Positions 31,494 through 38,796 of a DNA stretch of 55,300 bases are shown in pieces; position 1 is the stretch's first letter; each line of letters starts with the position of its first letter. The stretch lies in NCBI GenBank assembly GCA_963589785.1, contig CAVAMJ010000016.1, positions 1-55,300 of the forward strand, in the 5' to 3' direction. The DNA comes from SIG603 sp963589785. Its GTDB lineage: Bacteria; Bacillota; Clostridia; Oscillospirales; Acutalibacteraceae. The notes below the pieces were generated by a model. The model saw only the letters and a list, made by a program, of their open reading frames with translations, was not told the DNA's origin and did no database searches. The position numbers and the translations under genes were made by a program.

Positions 31494-33137
31494 TTAAAAA
31501 GGTCTGTTAAATACTTTTACTTCCTGCCTTGTGAAGCTCTGAGCATAATCGGATAACATAGCCATTGCGTCCGGTACGTCATCGTGCTTGTTTTTGCCCG
31601 CCATTGTGTAACCGCATAGCATTGTCATCATTTTTCCGTAGTCACTGTTCGCCTTGAACATACTCTTGTCTTTGAAAAGAAAGTGCTCCTTAACAAACGG
31701 TGAGTTAGTAACTATCTTTGTCTCCTTATTCGCTGTTGTAAACTTAGTTGTGATTTTACAAATACCGCCGTGCTCTCTGACTGCGGTCTGCGCATCCTTT
31801 GCAACTCTTCCGCCGGCTGAGTTAGACTCAAACCTCGCCATTTGCACTTTGTTGTTCACAAGTGTCTGCCAGATTCTGATATCAATTATTTCAGGATTAC
31901 CGTTGTCACAAATGCAATCGGTTATGTAATAATCATTCCCATAAACACACGCAACCGGTAATACGCAATAGTCGCTTCCTCGGTCTTTGGTATCGCAAAC
32001 AGCTATAACGGCATCCGGCTCAATATCAGGTAACTCAAAATATCGTCTTAGTTCGTCTTCATGATACAGAAGTCCCTCACGCTCGATCGGCTCGTTCATA
32101 AAGAGTGCTCGCCAAGAAACCTCGTCCATTATATCCCTCTGCTCTCTTAACATCTGCGTGGTAAAGCCCCCCTCGCAAGGATAGTTAAAATTACTCTCAT
32201 CGTTTTCATCCAGTGCCGCACACACAATAAATTTACACCTCGGATTATCTCTGTACTGTCTTTCGAGTCTTCCGATAACATCGTGCACGCTCCACCTTGT
32301 AGCTATGTGAAGCTCTTTACACTTGCCTATCTTTCTTTGTCTCAAGTCCGTTGTGTACTGTTGCCATAGCTTGTTTAGTCTCTCCGCCGACATCGCTGTT
32401 TCTATTCCGTCTACCAAGTCGTCACAATACAGTAGTCTCATAGCACGAACTTTACCCGCATTGCCTGATCCGATAGACGAAAACTCCAGTGTTTCAAATC
32501 TCTGCGGCTTATCAAGGTCTATTCTCATATCCTTTGCGTTCGTGTTCTTTAGCTTCACTTCCGGGAAAACATCTCCCCATAAGTATTCACCGCCGTTACC
32601 TGTAATTATTCTAAGGCACTCATCATAAACCCCTCGCAAAAAACTGTTGGAATGAGATCCGCCCAAGTTCGGCTCGTTCGGATGCCTTCCCGATATCCAC
32701 GTTAAATAAAAAATAGCAAGCGTGCTCTTTCCCGTGCCCGGCGGCATGGATATTGCAAGCAAGTCTAAGTTATCGTCCTCCAAATCTTGTAATGCTTTTA
32801 CAAGCGGCAATAACTGCTTTCTTCTCGGTACATAGAACTTAGACTTAGGCTCTCTGTTCCACTCAATGTACAAAAGAAAACTGTCAAAATCTTTTCTTGC
32901 CAGTGTTAGTAATATCTTTTTATGAAGCCCCCACACTCGTTTTATATCATCGTCCGCAAAATCTCCCATATGATTAATTATAATTTCAGACACTTCTTTC
33001 AGCTTCGAAAAAGCGTACTCATCTCCCTCTTTTATGAGTTCTTTCGCTATCATATACATATCTTCATACGGCTGAAAATCATAATAAATCTTGTCTCCGT
33101 CTTTAATCTTACTCATTATCTCATCTAGTAAATTCAT
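31494..33137 (-). CDS. terL: Terminase large subunit
   Basis: 547 aa. ATPase Walker A AISMPPGTGKSTLAIFYLTW and Walker B MRLLYCDDLVDG lie in the N-terminal half. The C-terminal nuclease half carries AVCDTKDRGSDYCVLPVA and the late KHDDVPDAMAML. It translocates and cuts phage DNA at the portal. I chose the ATG at 33137, since GGAGG sits 5 nt before it; the TTG just upstream overlaps that site. Confidence 0.93.
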   Translation of the reverse strand: MNLLDEIMSKIKDGDKIYYDFQPYEDMYMIAKELIKEGDEYAFSKLKEVSEIIINHMGDFADDDIKRVWGLHKKILLTLARKDFDSFLLYIEWNREPKSKFYVPRRKQLLPLVKALQDLEDDNLDLLAISMPPGTGKSTLAIFYLTWISGRHPNEPNLGGSHSNSFLRGVYDECLRIITGNGGEYLWGDVFPEVKLKNTNAKDMRIDLDKPQRFETLEFSSIGSGNAGKVRAMRLLYCDDLVDGIETAMSAERLNKLWQQYTTDLRQRKIGKCKELHIATRWSVHDVIGRLERQYRDNPRCKFIVCAALDENDESNFNYPCEGGFTTQMLREQRDIMDEVSWRALFMNEPIEREGLLYHEDELRRYFELPDIEPDAVIAVCDTKDRGSDYCVLPVACVYGNDYYITDCICDNGNPEIIDIRIWQTLVNNKVQMARFESNSAGGRVAKDAQTAVREHGGICKITTKFTTANKETKIVTNSPFVKEHFLFKDKSMFKANSDYGKMMTMLCGYTMAGKNKHDDVPDAMAMLSDYAQSFTRQEVKVFNRPF

Positions 33138-33192
33138 AAAAACCTCCAAAATAAAAAAGCACGCTACCGCTTTTTACTTGCGATAACGCACT

Positions 33193-33783
33193 TTACATCA
33201 ATCCTTTTGCAATGACCTTGTACCAGTAACTTCGGCTCACTCCCAACTGCTTGATACAATCGTCTACCGTCATTTCTCCCCTTTTTTGTTTTTCGAGAAT
33301 TTTTTCGGCTCGGTCTTTCTGTATTTTCAGCTTAGGTCTTCCGTCTACTCTGATACCTTTACTCCTTGCAATCTCTTTGCCCTCTTGTGTTCTTTGGATT
33401 ATCATATCCCTTTCGAACTCGGCAAATCCTAACATTATTGTTCTTATTAACTTTCCTGTGGGTGTGTTGTCCATTACTCCCATGTTGAGTCTGTGCACCG
33501 TCACACCCTCATCAATCAGACTTTCGATTAACTCACATCCCTGTGCCGCACTTCTCGCCAGTCTGTCAAGCTTTGTCACTATCAGCTTGTCTCCGCTTTG
33601 TAAACAAGACTTTAGCTTATCAAATTCAGGACGGTCTATTTTCGTTCCCGTGAAGCTGTCGCAAAATATCTGCTCCGCTCCGTTTTCTTCCAGTAGCTTT
33701 GTTTGATACTCGAGGCTGTTTCCGTCCTTTGCTTGCCCTTTGGTGCTTACTCTTGCATAACCGTAAATCACTCCGCTTTCCAC
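33193..33783 (-). CDS. Small serine recombinase (resolvase/invertase family)
   Basis: 196 aa. The catalytic domain begins VIYGYARVSTKGQ (nucleophile Ser) and carries KLDRLARSAAQGCELIE and the GFAEFERDMI helix. A C-terminal helix-turn-helix is MTVDDCIKQLGVSRSYWYKV. The size matches gamma-delta/Hin-type resolvases and invertases, not large integrases. It sits between terS and terL, foreign to the packaging module. Its start overlaps the stop of an HTH gene, forming a two-gene unit with its own promoter. No inverted pair of crossover sites is visible in the prophage. Confidence 0.85.
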   Translation of the reverse strand: MESGVIYGYARVSTKGQAKDGNSLEYQTKLLEENGAEQIFCDSFTGTKIDRPEFDKLKSCLQSGDKLIVTKLDRLARSAAQGCELIESLIDEGVTVHRLNMGVMDNTPTGKLIRTIMLGFAEFERDMIIQRTQEGKEIARSKGIRVDGRPKLKIQKDRAEKILEKQKRGEMTVDDCIKQLGVSRSYWYKVIAKGLM

Positions 33784-33992
33784 TCCGTTCTGTCTTTTAA
33801 CTTGCTTCTTATCACAAGTTCACAATCCATTGCTTCAAGCATTTCCATTAGCGTATCTGTTCTCATTCCGTTCTCTCTTGATAGCGGGTTAGACACTGCG
33901 GACGCCGTAGATTTACCAAGTTTTGCCGCTAATGAAGCGTTGCTATATCCTCGCTGTTTCATTATCGCTTTTACAATCTCGTTTGGTTTCAT
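33768..33992 (-). CDS. XRE-type HTH regulator paired with the recombinase
   Basis: 74 aa. MKPNEIVKAIMKQRGYSNAS, LAAKLGKSTASAVSNPLS and LMEMLEAMDCELVI match XRE/CI-type helix-turn-helix proteins. A GAGGTG ribosome site and strong promoter precede it. It probably represses its own promoter. Confidence 0.75.
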   Translation of the reverse strand: MKPNEIVKAIMKQRGYSNASLAAKLGKSTASAVSNPLSRENGMRTDTLMEMLEAMDCELVIRSKLKDRTEWKAE

Positions 33993-34015
33993 ATGTTCAC
34001 CTCATTTCTGTGATA

Positions 34016-34044
34016 ATCATACCACATACACGAATAAATGTCAA
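34016..34044 (-). promoter_or_regulatory. Promoter of the HTH-recombinase unit
   Basis: TTGACA (34039-34044), 17 bp, TATGAT (34016-34021). The spacer holds TTATTCGTGTAT, nearly repeated (TTAATTCGTGTAT) in the promoter at 35140-35167, suggesting one regulator serves both. Confidence 0.7.
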
Positions 34045-34074
34045 TAGATAGTCTTTTTTATTTTTTCGGATATT

Positions 34075-34205
34075 CAGACGGGTATTCCGACCGCCTGGCG
34101 CCCCGCCTAAATCCCCCGCCGGGGGGTATCCCGCCACGGCGAACCCGCCGCCCCTATCGGCGTTGTTTTCGTGCTGTTCGTGGCGGGTAAACCATCGGCA
34201 CACAC
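34075..34205. other. GC-rich island, candidate cos region
   Basis: A stretch far richer in G+C than its surroundings, containing the palindrome CCCCCGCCGGGGG near 34117-34129 and CGCCACGGCG nearby. No frame across it has a ribosome site or family. Its place between terS and terL suggests a DNA end-cutting site or imported fragment. Unproven. Confidence 0.3.
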
Positions 34206-34275
34206 TCACCCGCTCATTTTAAGACTGTTTTTACAGCGTTTACAGCTTCAGGAATGAACAGCATAGGCAAAAAGA

Positions 34276-34295
34276 AAAGCCCATCAAAGGGCTTT
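34276..34295 (-). terminator. Second terminator of the 34.4-kb mini unit
   Basis: AAAGCCC/GGGCTTT hairpin followed on the minus strand by TCTTTTTGCC. It is the same tail as the terminator at 34338. Confidence 0.7.
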
Positions 34296-34337
34296 AAAAC
34301 GCTTGTAAACAGCATATCGCAAAAGAGCAAAAAGAAA

Positions 34338-34354
34338 CCACGGTCAAACCGTGG
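34338..34354 (-). terminator. First terminator of the 34.4-kb mini unit
   Basis: CCACGGT/ACCGTGG hairpin followed on the minus strand by TTTCTTTTTGC, 11 nt after the 31-aa peptide stop. Confidence 0.75.
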
Positions 34355-34364
34355 CTTTCTCTGT

Positions 34365-34460
34365 TTATCGTCTTCTTTTGTGACTTCTATTATCTTTGAA
34401 CATTGCGGAAAAGAACGCAAACGGTGCACATAACAGCCATAACAAACAACTACAACCCAT
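34365..34460 (-). CDS. 31-aa Cys-rich hydrophobic peptide with its own transcription unit
   Basis: MGCSCLLWLLCAPFAFFSAM begins a peptide with one hydrophobic helix, three Cys and a strongly basic end (KRRR). AAGGGGG lies 8 nt before the ATG. It has its own promoter (34485-34513) and terminator. It resembles type I toxins or lysogenic-conversion membrane peptides in layout, but I recognise no family. Confidence 0.55.
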   Translation of the reverse strand: MGCSCLLWLLCAPFAFFSAMFKDNRSHKRRR

Positions 34461-34484
34461 AATACAACCCCCTTTTATACTTGA

Positions 34485-34513
34485 ATGATAAATCACTTTG
34501 AAAGGCTTGTCAA
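34485..34513 (-). promoter_or_regulatory. Promoter of the 31-aa peptide gene
   Basis: TTGACA (34508-34513), 17 bp, TATCAT (34485-34490). The -35 overlaps the stop codon region of the preceding gene. Confidence 0.65.
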
Positions 34514-34695
34514 GCATAACGGGCGCCGAAAAAGAAATACACTGTTTTTTTCGATATTTCCACCGGGTAAACGGCTTTATTCGATATTTTAAAGCGTTCT
34601 ATCTCACGGGGTGTATATAATTCATTAGCAATTAATATAGAACCGTCGTGTCTTGTCTTTTGATCAAATTCCGGTTTCACTTTGTAATATAACAT
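34510..34695 (-). CDS. Conserved small phage protein (61 aa)
   Basis: MLYYKVKPEFDQKTRHDGSI begins it, ending TVYFFFGARYA. It has the look of a small protein common in clostridial mobile elements. I chose the ATG at 34695, with GGGAGGG 5 nt upstream; the TTG before it overlaps that site. It is translated from the same message as the acidic protein upstream. Confidence 0.65.
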   Translation of the reverse strand: MLYYKVKPEFDQKTRHDGSILIANELYTPREIERFKISNKAVYPVEISKKTVYFFFGARYA

Positions 34696-34709
34696 AATAT
34701 CGCCCTCCC

Positions 34710-35081
34710 TCAAAATTCAAATACTACATAATTGCCGTTATCAGCGTGTAACACTGTTTTATAACTCTCAAGCTTCTCCGCCAACTGTTCTATATACTCA
34801 TCATCGTATAATTCATCGTTTTCATCGAGATAGTTATCTTCTCGATACTCTTCACGGGGATAATAATCTTCATAATCCCGGATAAAGTCTTCCCAACTGC
34901 ACGCCGCCCCCGCACCGTACTCCGTGCACTCGCAACATATATCGACAACATTGAAGGGCATATCCGGATCTACTTCGTCATAATATTCAAGAATAGCATC
35001 CATTCCCTCCCATGTGTAATAGTCTCTATTCCAGTTTCTAAACCATTCCATTGCGATTGCTGTTGTGACTTCGATTTTCAT
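34710..35081 (-). CDS. Highly acidic protein, possible DNA mimic (123 aa)
   Basis: I count 34 Asp/Glu against 8 Lys/Arg, concentrated in residues about 60-105 (EDFIRDYEDYYPREEYREDN and neighbours). No family recognised. Very acidic small moron proteins of phages are often antirestriction or anti-defence DNA mimics, which is only an inference here. ArdA-like character is possible. It has a GAGG ribosome site and a strong promoter upstream. Confidence 0.6.
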   Translation of the reverse strand: MKIEVTTAIAMEWFRNWNRDYYTWEGMDAILEYYDEVDPDMPFNVVDICCECTEYGAGAACSWEDFIRDYEDYYPREEYREDNYLDENDELYDDEYIEQLAEKLESYKTVLHADNGNYVVFEF

Positions 35082-35139
35082 AATGTTTACCTCGCTTTAT
35101 TTTTGTTGTGTCTGTACACTTTTTCGTGTCTGTATCTTT

Positions 35140-35167
35140 ATTATACACGAATTAATGTCAATGTCAA
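35140..35167 (-). promoter_or_regulatory. Promoter of the acidic-protein unit
   Basis: TTGACA (35162-35167), 16 bp, TATAAT (35140-35145). A second TTGACA lies in the spacer. It contains TTAATTCGTGTAT, shared with the 34016-34044 promoter. Confidence 0.7.
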
Positions 35168-35266
35168 TAGTTTTTCAATTTATTTTTACATTTTTTCGTG
35201 TTTAATTTTCAGTGTGTATTTACTTATGAGTATTTACACATTTTAAAATATTCCTGCTTGCCGCAC

Positions 35267-35467
35267 GGTTATATTATCGCCCTGGCGTTTTTGTCAAGGT
35301 GTTTTATGTTTGTCCTTGACTGTGGTTATATTATAAGGCTACCTATATGAAAAATCAAGATGCAATATTGCACAAATATAGGTTGTCTTATAAGTGCAAA
35401 GGTTGTATAAATCGACTTATATATTTTTCTTGCCTGAAAAGGTCAATTGCGATATAATAATATAACC
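35267..35467. promoter_or_regulatory. Regulatory region with three GGTTATATTAT boxes and nested palindromes
   Basis: GGTTATATTAT occurs at 35267-35277 and 35324-35334 and inverted at 35457-35467. The inverted copy overlaps the -10 (TATAAT 35453-35458) of the RHH gene promoter; the -35 there is TTGCCT (35430-35435). The two direct copies read TATAAT-like on the minus strand. Between them lie ACCTATAT/ATATAGGT arms (35341, 35376) around TGCAATATTGCA (35361-35372). Probably operators of the RHH protein. The region 35168-35266 shows nothing more. Confidence 0.55.
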
Positions 35468-35488
35468 TATTAAGGAGGTGCAACGAAT

Positions 35489-35680
35489 ATGCCAGCAAGT
35501 GAAGCACAGAAAAGGGCGTCCGCCAAGTGGGACAGCAAACAATCAAGATTAGGTCTTAAACTGTCCCCTGATATAAGAGAAAAGATAGACGCACACGCTC
35601 ACGCCATGGGAGAGAGCACAACCAAGTTTATAATTCGTGCCGCCCTCGCTCAGATTGAGCGTGACAACGAAAGTCGATAG
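35489..35680 (+). CDS. Lone plus-strand ribbon-helix-helix protein (63 aa)
   Basis: KWDSKQSRLGLKLSPDIREK contains the RHH strand, followed by IDAHAHAMGESTTKFIIRAA. AAGGAGGTG precedes the ATG. It is the only plus-strand gene inside the leftward packaging/replication block and has its own operators upstream and iterons downstream. Similar proteins act as autorepressors, antitoxins or partition adaptors. No toxin gene is adjacent. Confidence 0.75.
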   Translation: MPASEAQKRASAKWDSKQSRLGLKLSPDIREKIDAHAHAMGESTTKFIIRAALAQIERDNESR

Positions 35681-35776
35681 TCGAAAGTCGTAAAAGTCGT
35701 GCGATAGTCGTTGAGCTTCAGAAAGTCGTAAGAGTTCCTGAGTCGTTACCTTGCGGCGAAAAGTCTCGAGAGTCGT
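35673..35776 (+). repeat. GTCG iteron cluster at the RHH gene end
   Basis: AGTCG-type units at 35673, 35680, 35687, 35696, 35707, 35725, 35742 and 35772, most followed by T or A. The first four are spaced 7-9 bp. They begin in the last codons of the RHH gene. They could be centromere-like sites, operators or a packaging signal. Confidence 0.6.
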
Positions 35777-35793
35777 TCGCACGCAAAAAGAAA

Positions 35794-35822
35794 AGTCCCC
35801 ACGATATAATGTCGTGAGGACT
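35794..35822. terminator. Bidirectional terminator between RHH and terS genes
   Basis: AGTCC-CCACGA/TCGTG-A-GGACT hairpin flanked by A-rich and T-rich runs. It serves converging transcripts. Confidence 0.75.
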
Positions 35823-35826
35823 CTTT

Positions 35827-36396
35827 TTATGTCTCTTTCTTTGTCTCCGTGTCTTCGGCAGTCGTTTCGATAGTCGTCGGCGGACTGTCTGTTAAGTATC
35901 TTCTCTTGATATCTTCGATATCTACCTTTTCGGAATTGTCGTTGACCTGAACCACGACTTGTGGATCATCTCGCATGCCGTAGTAGTTCTTAGCTCTGAA
36001 GATGTAAGTCGGGACGGGTATCTTGCCTTTCGCCGCTAATTCTGCGTCCATTGAGGATATTATTTCCTTAGCTTTTTTGAGCATGTCGCGGCGTTCTTGT
36101 GATACATTTGTAGTTCCTGTCTCCCAATTCCACACTGTTTGGCGAACCGTTCCGAGTGCTAAACACATCTTCTCAACCGTGGGTAACTCATTGTTCTCAA
36201 CACAATGTCTAAAGAACTCATTGAGTCTTTCCGCACATTCTTCATCGGTCTTAACAAGCTTTCTATCGAACCAGTAAAGAGAGTTATTGAGAATCTGACC
36301 GATTTCGGACTTATCGCCCTTGAAAGCTTTCTCAAGGTTAATGTTAGCCCCGCCAGTCGGATTATTGTTCTTTCTCATGTCTTTCTGTCTTGCCAT
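35827..36396 (-). CDS. terS: Terminase small subunit
   Basis: About 189 aa. An N-terminal basic segment, a DNA-binding helix-turn-helix region (PTVEKMCLALGTVRQTVWNW), then PTYIFRAKNYYGMRDDPQVV, a motif seen in small terminase subunits of Firmicutes phages. It recognises the packaging site and recruits TerL. I chose the ATG at 36396 (MARQKDMRKN), with GGAGGAGG upstream; the earlier GTG is part of that ribosome site. TerL lies 2.7 kb downstream, beyond the inserted morons. Confidence 0.75.
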   Translation of the reverse strand: MARQKDMRKNNNPTGGANINLEKAFKGDKSEIGQILNNSLYWFDRKLVKTDEECAERLNEFFRHCVENNELPTVEKMCLALGTVRQTVWNWETGTTNVSQERRDMLKKAKEIISSMDAELAAKGKIPVPTYIFRAKNYYGMRDDPQVVVQVNDNSEKVDIEDIKRRYLTDSPPTTIETTAEDTETKKET

Positions 36397-36448
36397 TCTG
36401 TTTCTCACCTCCTCCCGTGAGCCCGTACAGCCTCCTATTTTATATCAT

Positions 36449-36595
36449 AGTCGGTATAACGCAAAATCGAACAGTTGTTTTTTCGAGGTATAAAAGGTAT
36501 AAGTTCTACGGTTTTTCCGTATAACTTTCGTATAATACGCGCGTACTAAGAGAAGTTATACGCAAAAAGGCGTTTTCATATACCTTTTATACCTC
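36449..36595. promoter_or_regulatory. Nested inverted-repeat region upstream of terS
   Basis: Perfect 17-bp arms GAGGTATAAAAGGTATA (36485-36501) and its complement (36579-36595) enclose CGTATAAC (36518-36525) and GTTATACG (36555-36562), with AATACGCGCGTA in the centre. GTATAA recurs at least five times. Candidate cos/pac site, replication origin or late promoter control region. The rest of 36397-36805 is AT-rich without a gene. Confidence 0.55.
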
Positions 36596-36805
36596 AACGC
36601 TTTAATTTATCAACACTTTCATTCGTTTTTGTCCTTTTCTTTGTTTTCTTTTTCGTAGGAATTTTTGTTCAAATCGTTATAATACATCGTGTAAGAGTGT
36701 CGTTTACCGCATTTTATACATTTTTCTATATATCCAAACCCTCACTTGTGATAAAAGTGCTGTCAATTTTGTACTTATGCCAGCAAGTCGAACTCTTACG
36801 CACGG

Positions 36806-37294
36806 TCATACCTCCTCGATAATTTTAAGTCCGTAAGCTTCAGCGGCTTCGTGCTCTATTCTGCAACCTCTGTAGTTCTCCCAACCTTTACAGAAGTAAA
36901 CCGCATCGCATTTGCTCATCTGCTCAAGAGAACGGGCAAGCTGAAATAACGGATAATTTGTCGTTCCGATTTTTGGAAACAATGCAGTCGAATACCAACG
37001 ATTGCGAAAAAGCGTGTCTACAAAGTCGTAATCGTTATCTTCCAGCCACTTTATCGCTTTAGCTCTTGTTTCTAAAATCTCGTCAGCGGTTAAGCCGTTC
37101 ATCGGCTGTGAAATCATAGCTTTCATTTTTGGTGCTCCTGTCTCAGTAAGTAAAAGGTCTCTTGGCATACGTCTGTTGTTAATTACCACGGTCTTGCCTG
37201 TATCTTTCAGTGTTCTTTCGATAGCATCTTCGAACTTGTTGACGATGATGCCCGGAGTTTCCGGGCACCCGCCTGTTTCATAATCTTTTGCCAT
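36806..37294 (-). CDS. DUF4406-like (nucleoside deoxyribosyltransferase-fold) protein
   Basis: 162 aa. From residue about 58, KAMISQPMNGLTADEILETR and KCDAVYFCKGWENYRGCRIE followed by HEAAEAYGL match DUF4406, related to nucleoside 2-deoxyribosyltransferases. The N-terminal 55 residues are extra and unrecognised. GGAGG precedes the ATG. A phage nucleotide-metabolism role is plausible but untested. Confidence 0.75.
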   Translation of the reverse strand: MAKDYETGGCPETPGIIVNKFEDAIERTLKDTGKTVVINNRRMPRDLLLTETGAPKMKAMISQPMNGLTADEILETRAKAIKWLEDNDYDFVDTLFRNRWYSTALFPKIGTTNYPLFQLARSLEQMSKCDAVYFCKGWENYRGCRIEHEAAEAYGLKIIEEV

Positions 37295-38785
37295 TTAAAA
37301 TACCTCCGTTAATCTAAGTCCTACCCATGTAGGAACACCTGACGATACAGATCGGCGGTCATACCACTCCGAATGTCTTTCCATTTCGGCATTAAACTTT
37401 CTCGCAGAGAGAATGTACGCCCCCTCCGACTTCGCCCAGATCTTATAAGCGTTATAAAGGTCTTTAGCCTTGATCACGGCTTTCTCCTCTTCTTCGGGCA
37501 CTCTCTCGCAACGGCTTTCGAGGAACTGCAAAACTAAGTCGTTGTCTTTTTCGTAGTCGATGACAACCTTTTTCAGCTCCTTAGTCATTGTGAGACCTCG
37601 TTCTTTGTAGTGAATGTAACCACGGACCAGCCACATAAAAATGCCGCTCATTGCTTCAGGAGAAGTCAGCTCGTCTTTGAGGTGCGTGTCTTGCTCTTCA
37701 GGTGAGAAGTGGCGGTTGAACTCAACGACTTTAATTCTTTCTGAAGCGAAAAGAGACTTATCTGTAACCATGGGTAAATCATTACAGCTAAGCCACAAAG
37801 TAAACTGAGGCTTGAAAGTGATAGCCGACTGATAGAGTGCTCTTGCGGAAATTTCCTCACCGCCTGTCAGCTGTTTGATTTTCTCCTCGTCAAGCTTGCC
37901 GTACTCGTTAGACTCGCTCATCGTGACAAAACGCTTGCCTTTTAGCCCTACAAGAGTAGGTGAGGCGGCTTCGGCGTCCTTTTGGCGGTCACCTCTGCAT
38001 ATCATGCCAACGGGCGCAACCTTGGCATAATCGCCTAACATTATTTCAATTGTGTTAAGCAGTGTAGACTTGCCGTTTCGAGTCGTCTTGCCGTGCAATA
38101 TAAACATACATTCTTCGTTGCTCATTCCGAGAAGTGAGTATCCGAGTGCACGCTGTAAGAAGTCAGCCTTGTTTTTATCGCCCTGTGTGACCTCGTCTAT
38201 GAAAGTCTCCCAACGCTCGCACTTAACATCTCGTGAGACGGTGTGCTTAAACGCTGTCTGCATTGTCAGGAAGTCGCTCCACTTGTGTTCTCTGAAAGTG
38301 AAGTCTTCGAGACTGTAAGTGCCGTTGAGACAGTTAATCAAATAAGGGTTACTGTCAAATTCGTTAGCACCTATGCGTAGCTCGCCGGTGGCGTCCTTGA
38401 GTATTCTGTCCCTCATTCGTCTGTCGCCCATTTTGTTTACGAATGTCGTGTAAGACTTGCGGGTGTCGTCATCGTCAATTTCTCCGCAGTAGAGTATCAT
38501 AAGCCTTACGAAGTCTTTAATCTTTTCAGAAACAAGGATTGACCCCTCGTCTCTTCGCCATGCTCCTTCATGGTATGTATACCAACTTTTAAGTTCAGGA
38601 CAGTATCTAGCTTCCTGAGAGTAAAGCAAACCAAAAAGGTTAGCCATGCCCATTTCAGACCACTCGAAACCGCTTGACTCATCGTCTGATTTTTCCGGGT
38701 GATATTGTTTTATCAAGTACATTTTGGACGATAGGTCTTCGTCCATTATGCATCGCCCGTTTCTGAGTTCGAAAAACTCCTGCAT
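37295..38785 (-). CDS. Phage D5/P4-type primase-helicase
   Basis: 496 aa with a D5_N-like N-terminal region (residues about 60-190), Walker A LHGKTTRNGKSTLLN, a Walker-B-like region (GLKGKRFVTMSESNE) and sensor-like WLSCNDLPM, typical of superfamily-3 helicases that unwind phage origins. AGGAGG precedes the ATG. It acts with the adjacent primase-polymerase gene. Confidence 0.85.
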   Translation of the reverse strand: MQEFFELRNGRCIMDEDLSSKMYLIKQYHPEKSDDESSGFEWSEMGMANLFGLLYSQEARYCPELKSWYTYHEGAWRRDEGSILVSEKIKDFVRLMILYCGEIDDDDTRKSYTTFVNKMGDRRMRDRILKDATGELRIGANEFDSNPYLINCLNGTYSLEDFTFREHKWSDFLTMQTAFKHTVSRDVKCERWETFIDEVTQGDKNKADFLQRALGYSLLGMSNEECMFILHGKTTRNGKSTLLNTIEIMLGDYAKVAPVGMICRGDRQKDAEAASPTLVGLKGKRFVTMSESNEYGKLDEEKIKQLTGGEEISARALYQSAITFKPQFTLWLSCNDLPMVTDKSLFASERIKVVEFNRHFSPEEQDTHLKDELTSPEAMSGIFMWLVRGYIHYKERGLTMTKELKKVVIDYEKDNDLVLQFLESRCERVPEEEEKAVIKAKDLYNAYKIWAKSEGAYILSARKFNAEMERHSEWYDRRSVSSGVPTWVGLRLTEVF

Positions 38786-38796
38786 CGGTCTTCCTC

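Noticed and set aside
33997..34209. 70-aa frame in the GC-rich island
   Set aside because: No ribosome site, no family, and a composition artefact of the island.
34214..34429. 71-aa minus-strand frame near 34.3 kb
   Set aside because: It runs across two terminators and the 31-aa peptide in another frame; the shorter peptide has the ribosome site.
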